Shown here: piece by piece, positions 5,731 to 8,856 of the stretch
How positions within the stretch are numbered: the stretch's first letter is position 1
Layout of the letters: every line of letters starts with the position of its first letter
Assembly: GCA_023260495.1 (NCBI GenBank)
Contig: JALQVB010000015.1
Location: 1-8,856 of the forward strand
Direction: 5' to 3'
DNA: 8,856 nucleotides
Origin: Aquiluna sp.
GTDB lineage: Bacteria; Actinomycetota; Actinomycetes; Actinomycetales; Microbacteriaceae
Notes under the pieces: generated by a model
Database searches by the model: none
Seen by the model: only the letters and a program-made list of their open reading frames with translations
Told to the model about the DNA's origin: nothing
Program-made: the position numbers and the translations under genes

Positions 5731-6036
5731 CTAAGCCTCGAAATATAGAACTGCAAGGCTTAGCGCAGCCAAACACATTGCTACAGCGGAGATGATCAGG
5801 AACACCCGGGCCACATTCCTGTTGCCTCTGGCAGTGGCTTCGTAGACACTCTCTAAAGTTCCGTCGCGCTTGGTGCGCATTTCTTCTGCCTCAATATCGC
5901 AAACATTACAGAAGGCGGCTCGAGTCAACTTTTGTCGGTTTCCGTAGATGCCACCGATACCCTTTAACTCCCGCTGCTTGCGGAAATATATTTCTCGCCC
6001 ACCACATTTAGGACATTCAAATACCTGTTCTGACAT
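5731..6036 (-). CDS. Small zinc-ribbon protein with C-terminal membrane helix
   Basis: This 101-residue protein begins with a zinc ribbon: CPKCGG (C8, C11) and CNVC (C43, C46) are the four likely ligands. The middle is charged, and one hydrophobic segment at about 76-98 predicts a tail-anchored membrane helix with the ribbon in the cytoplasm. I do not recognise a specific family or function; similar architectures occur as unnamed proteins. A strong GAGGAGG ribosome site (6041-6047) lies four bases before the ATG, unlike the leaderless genes in the neighbouring island. It is the only gene between the tRNA-Pro 3' end and the inner att-like copy, so it would be the sole cargo of the 0.69-kb island. 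GC is about 52% in a 120-base count. It could alternatively be a resident gene trapped between att copies. Confidence 0.75.
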   Translation of the reverse strand: MSEQVFECPKCGGREIYFRKQRELKGIGGIYGNRQKLTRAAFCNVCDIEAEEMRTKRDGTLESVYEATARGNRNVARVFLIISAVAMCLAALSLAVLYFEA

Positions 6037-6147
6037 TTCGCCTCCTCTAGTTTTCTACCCTATTCAGCGCACCGTAAGAGCACCTCCCAGGCTCGTCCCC
6101 CAATGAACCCACAATGGGGATGCGATTTCAGAATGTTCGGAACCTAA

Positions 6148-6172
6148 GGCATTCGGTGCTTTAGCCGATGCC
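6148..6172 (-). terminator. Hairpin just after the tRNA-Pro gene
   Basis: GGCAT plus CGG on one side pair with CCG plus ATGCC on the other (one bulged base, eight-base loop), starting five bases beyond the tRNA 3' end. A T-poor tail (TTAGGTT) follows on the minus strand, so termination or 3'-end processing is possible but not certain. Confidence 0.45.
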
Positions 6173-6176
6173 AGAG

Positions 6177-6250
6177 TCGGGCTGGCCGGATTTGAACCGA
6201 CGACCCCTTGTCCCCCAGACAAGTGCGCTACCAAGCTGCGCTACAGCCCG
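6177..6250 (-). tRNA. tRNA-Pro (anticodon GGG)
   Basis: A complete 74-base cloverleaf can be folded by eye. The acceptor CGGGCTG pairs with CAGCCCG, with A73 after it. The D stem is GCGC/GCGC. The anticodon stem CTTGT/ACAAG closes the loop CTGGGGG, giving anticodon GGG (Pro). The T arm is GTCGG-TTCAAAT-CCGGC. The CCA end is not encoded. The gene begins 16 bases after the DUF368 stop codon in the same direction, so it may be part of that transcript or use a weak TAGACT element at 6264-6269. Its 3' half is duplicated at 5484 and 3787, marking it as an integration target whose intact copy has been kept. Confidence 0.95.
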
Positions 6251-6266
6251 CTTTCAGAAGCAAAGT

Positions 6267-7130
6267 CTATTGTGCTTTGCTAAACCTTTTCTCTAAAACC
6301 ATGATTAGCCCAACCAGCACAGCTCCAGCTGCCATCGCGAGCGCTGGACCAAGGCTGGAAGGAGCTTCCAGAGTGCCGCCATCTAGCTGCCAGGGCCAAA
6401 TGGCGCGCAGTGAGCCGAGCATCAGGCCGGTCATGACCATGAGAGTGATGCGGCGCCTGGATTCCAAAAGATAATTCAAACCTTTGGCAAAAAGTGCCAG
6501 ACCGAAGATGGCTCCAAGGGCAAAGATTCCAAGGTAGAGAAAATCGCGATCATTCACGGCTGCAATTGTCGGCGCGTAAAAACCCATCGCAAGCAGCAGA
6601 AACGATCCCGATACCCCAGGTAGAACTAGTGCGCACACTGCGACCGCTGCTGCCAGGAACACAATCAAATACGAAGGGGCCGACGCCTCAGCAGCTGGCA
6701 GCGATAGCAAGCCAAAAGAGATCGCCGCAGCAGCTGCGCCAAGAGTGTAATCAGAAAGCTTCCAAGCCTTGGCGGCCATGCGGTAGGGAACTACCAGTGA
6801 GACCAAGATCATGCCGAAGAACAGACCCCGCATTACCTCTGGTTGCGATTCTAAGAGCGGCTCTAGCGCGGCAGCACCGGCAAAGATTGCGAGGAACATG
6901 CCGATCAATACCGGTATTAGTAGCTTGAAATCAACCTTTCTCAGCTGGGAAGGAATGGCACCGACTCGAAGCCGAAGGAGATTTCCGATGGCTCCAGAGA
7001 CTGCGGCTGCGGAGGAGATTATCCGCTCATAGATCCCAACGATGAGCGCAATGGTTCCTCCTGAGACTCCTGGAATCACCTCGGCGGTGCCGATCAGGAA
7101 CCCCCGCACCAAATTGGCTATGAAGGTCAC
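6267..7130 (-). CDS. DUF368 membrane protein, PopT-type undecaprenyl-phosphate translocase
   Basis: This 287-residue polytopic membrane protein belongs to the DUF368 family. Two matching signatures, PGVSGG (residues 20-25) and PGVSGS (171-176), mark the two halves of the internal repeat. About eight hydrophobic segments lie at roughly 70-90, 102-118, 128-146, 152-170, 173-190, 197-214, 228-245 and 262-279. DUF368 proteins (PopT) were shown in other bacteria to return undecaprenyl phosphate, the carrier lipid for peptidoglycan, across the membrane. The GTG start shares its first base with the last base of the der stop (TAGTG), and no good ribosome site is visible, so translation is probably coupled to der. 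The tRNA-Pro gene follows 16 bases after its stop. The family is clear; the function is inferred from relatives. Confidence 0.88.
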   Translation of the reverse strand: MTFIANLVRGFLIGTAEVIPGVSGGTIALIVGIYERIISSAAAVSGAIGNLLRLRVGAIPSQLRKVDFKLLIPVLIGMFLAIFAGAAALEPLLESQPEVMRGLFFGMILVSLVVPYRMAAKAWKLSDYTLGAAAAAISFGLLSLPAAEASAPSYLIVFLAAAVAVCALVLPGVSGSFLLLAMGFYAPTIAAVNDRDFLYLGIFALGAIFGLALFAKGLNYLLESRRRITLMVMTGLMLGSLRAIWPWQLDGGTLEAPSSLGPALAMAAGAVLVGLIMVLEKRFSKAQ

Positions 7131-8581
7131 TACTTGCGCTTTCGACTCTCGCGCACGCGGACACCAATCTCGATTGGGCTGCCCTCGAAGCCATAGGTCT
7201 CGCGAAGTCGACGAATTATGAATCTGCGGTAACCGGCCTCAAGGAAGCCACTGGCAAAAATCACAAACTTCGGTGGCCTAGTTGCAACCTGGGTGCCGAA
7301 GATTATTCTCGGCTGCTTGCCACCGCGAACCGGGTGCGGGTTGGCTGCTTGCAACTCCTGCAGGAAGGCGTTGAATTTTCCGGTCGGAATTCTGGTATCC
7401 CAGGAATCCAGCGAAAGCTCGAGGGCTGGAACCAGCTTCTCAAGATGGCGCCCGGTTAGCGCCGAGATATTGACCCTCGGAGCCCAGTCGACGTGGGCAA
7501 GATCCCGTTCAATTTCCTTTTCCAGATAAATCCGGCGCTCATCGTCGAGCTGGTCCCACTTGTTGAAAGCCAAAACAAGGGCTCGGCCGGAATCTAGGGC
7601 CAGCTGCACAATTCGGATATCGGCCTCTGAAATTGGCTCGGTCACATCAAACAGGACAACGGCAACCTCGGCACGCTCAAGAGCTGCTGCAGTTCGCAGC
7701 GATGCGTAGAAATCAGCACCCTGCTGACGGTGCATGCGACGGCGAATGCCGGCAGTATCAACAAAGCGCCAGATTCGGCCGGCAATCTCAACCTGCTCGT
7801 CCACCGGATCGCGAGTAGTGCCCGCCAGGTCGTTCACAACAGCTCGATTGGTTCCCGTGGCCTTGTTCAGTAGCGAAGACTTACCCACATTCGGGCGCCC
7901 AATTAGTGCAACACGGCGCGGTCCCAGAAACTCATCTGGTGCCACCTTGGAGACATCCGGCAGAACTTTCAGTGCCGCGTCCAAAAGGTCGGCGACTCCC
8001 CTGCCGTGCAGGGCGGAGACCGGATAGGGCTCCCCTAGGCCCAACGACCAGAGTGCGGCGGCCTCGGGCTCCAAGTGTGCATCGTCAATTTTGTTTGCAA
8101 CTAGCAACACCGGCTTACCGCTGGAGCGGAGCATGCGAACCACCTGCTCGTCCGATGCCGTTGGGCCGACAAGCGCGTCAACAACAAACAAGACCGCGTC
8201 GGCAAGCTCGACCGCAACCTCGGCCTGCTGGGCAACCGAGAGATCGATTCCCTCAACATCTAGCTCCCAGCCGCCGGTGTCCACCAGCGTGATTGGGCGG
8301 CCATTCCATTCGGCCTTGTAGGAAACGCGATCGCGGGTGATACCAGGCTTGTCCTCAACCACAGCTTCGCGGCGCCCCAGGATGCGATTCACTAGCGCAG
8401 ATTTTCCGACATTTGGTCTACCCACTACAGCCAGCACAGGGGGTGCGGCGACATATTCTGGAACATAGTCGTCATCTAGGTCGAGATCTAGTAATTCAAA
8501 ATCGTCGTCTTCTAGTTCAAACTCGTCGAGGTTTTCCCGCATCAGGCGGGCATTGGCCTGCTCTAGCTCATCGTCCGACAT
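7130..8581 (-). CDS. der: Ribosome-assembly GTPase Der (EngA)
   Basis: This 483-residue essential GTPase has two tandem G domains and assists 50S ribosomal subunit maturation. Domain 1 has GRPNVGKS (54-61), DTGG (101-104), NKID (163-166) and SAL (189-191). Domain 2 has GRPNVGKS (228-235), DTAG (275-278), NKWD (340-343) and SAL (373-375). The C-terminal KH-like domain covers about 395-479 and ends in a basic tail (RESRKRK). Residues 1-47 form a strongly acidic extension (runs such as LEDDDFELLDLDLDDD), as is usual in actinobacterial Der. The ATG has an AGAGGG-type ribosome site inside the cmk tail and overlaps cmk by 14 bases. At the other end its stop overlaps the DUF368 start by one base. 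The cmk-der order is conserved in Actinomycetota. Confidence 0.97.
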   Translation of the reverse strand: MSDDELEQANARLMRENLDEFELEDDDFELLDLDLDDDYVPEYVAAPPVLAVVGRPNVGKSALVNRILGRREAVVEDKPGITRDRVSYKAEWNGRPITLVDTGGWELDVEGIDLSVAQQAEVAVELADAVLFVVDALVGPTASDEQVVRMLRSSGKPVLLVANKIDDAHLEPEAAALWSLGLGEPYPVSALHGRGVADLLDAALKVLPDVSKVAPDEFLGPRRVALIGRPNVGKSSLLNKATGTNRAVVNDLAGTTRDPVDEQVEIAGRIWRFVDTAGIRRRMHRQQGADFYASLRTAAALERAEVAVVLFDVTEPISEADIRIVQLALDSGRALVLAFNKWDQLDDERRIYLEKEIERDLAHVDWAPRVNISALTGRHLEKLVPALELSLDSWDTRIPTGKFNAFLQELQAANPHPVRGGKQPRIIFGTQVATRPPKFVIFASGFLEAGYRRFIIRRLRETYGFEGSPIEIGVRVRESRKRK

Positions 8582-8856
8582 AGCCGCCCTCTCGAATTAT
8601 CTTCACGAGCGCATCAACGCTCTGTTCAAAATCTAGCTCAGTGGTATCCAGCAACGTCACACCATCTGCCGGATTGAAAAAATCAACAACCTTGGAATCC
8701 GAGGCGTCTCGGCTGACCAAATTGCCGCTATCCTCGGTCATTTCCTTGGCTCGTCGGGCAAGCCTAGCGGCTTCGCTGGCTGTGAGCAGCACCCTGACCT
8801 GGGCATCGGGCGCTACCACAGTGGTAATGTCGCGGCCTTCAACCACAATCCCATCA
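8568..8856 (-). CDS. cmk: Cytidylate kinase, C-terminal part (5' end outside window)
   Basis: Only the last 95 or so residues of this (d)CMP kinase are present; the reading frame is open to the window edge at 8856, and the N-terminal P-loop lies beyond it. The visible part starts in the conserved VVEGRDITTVVAPDA segment, continues with the Arg-rich lid (EAARLARRAKEM) and RDASDS, and ends in the typical LLDTTELDFEQSVDALV helix region. The usual GRDIGT is GRDITT here, a variant I believe occurs in related Actinobacteria. The enzyme phosphorylates CMP/dCMP with ATP in the cytoplasm. Its stop lies 14 bases inside der, which indicates co-transcription and coupled translation. Confidence 0.92.
   Translation of the reverse strand, partial: DGIVVEGRDITTVVAPDAQVRVLLTASEAARLARRAKEMTEDSGNLVSRDASDSKVVDFFNPADGVTLLDTTELDFEQSVDALVKIIREGGYVGR

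Noticed and set aside
5549..5734. Open frame of 61 codons on the plus strand across the arm tract
   Set aside because: It runs through the phased repeats and overlaps the end of the zinc-ribbon gene; its protein shows no motif and no ribosome site was seen.
6098..6119. Inverted repeat CCCCA ... TGGGG upstream of the zinc-ribbon gene
   Set aside because: Only five pairs with a 12-base loop; could be chance, and no promoter or operator can be tied to it.

Overview
The window looks like a stretch of a compact actinobacterial chromosome, most likely a small-genome Microbacteriaceae relative. The evidence is the GarA/OdhI-type FHA gene directly followed by an FtsR-type MerR gene, a Der GTPase with an acidic N-terminal extension, short gaps between genes, and several genes that appear to start on leaderless mRNAs. 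Hand counts on 120-base samples give about 63% GC inside der, 67% inside the cupin gene, 52% in the zinc-ribbon gene and 48% in the lipoprotein gene, so composition is uneven. The species cannot be named from the sequence alone.

Layout. Bases 14-2553 (minus strand) form one tight operon: metF, a CDP-alcohol phosphatidyltransferase (pgsA-like), a GarA-like FHA gene, then ftsR. A 93-base divergent promoter region separates it from upp (plus strand, 2647-3297). A convergent cupin gene (3335-3763, minus) follows. At the right, cmk (5' end off the window), der, a DUF368 gene and tRNA-Pro(GGG) (6177-6250) all read on the minus strand, with overlaps or very short gaps. These are ordinary housekeeping functions: one-carbon metabolism, phospholipid synthesis, uracil salvage, nucleotide kinase, ribosome assembly and lipid-carrier recycling.

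The unusual part is 3787-6177, just downstream of the tRNA-Pro 3' end. The 3' part of that tRNA is repeated twice, at 5484-5527 (nearly exact over 41 bases) and 3787-3833 (first 27 bases exact, then diverging). Both copies are followed on the same side by a related ~110-base tract, which holds a row of CGAACA-type motifs spaced exactly 10 bases apart. This is the expected look of tyrosine-integrase attachment sites with arm-type binding sites. The copies delimit two small tandem islands, about 0.69 kb and 1.7 kb. Each carries one cargo gene and no integrase: a zinc-ribbon membrane protein, and a secreted lipoprotein with an HELMH metalloprotease motif. The cupin gene beside the outer att copy shares a near-identical leaderless promoter with the lipoprotein gene and may be cargo of a third, partly lost element.

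My best reading is a stack of integrase-less, trans-mobilisable (CIME-like) mini-islands, or their remnants, at tRNA-Pro(GGG). The repeats are seen directly; mobility is inferred.
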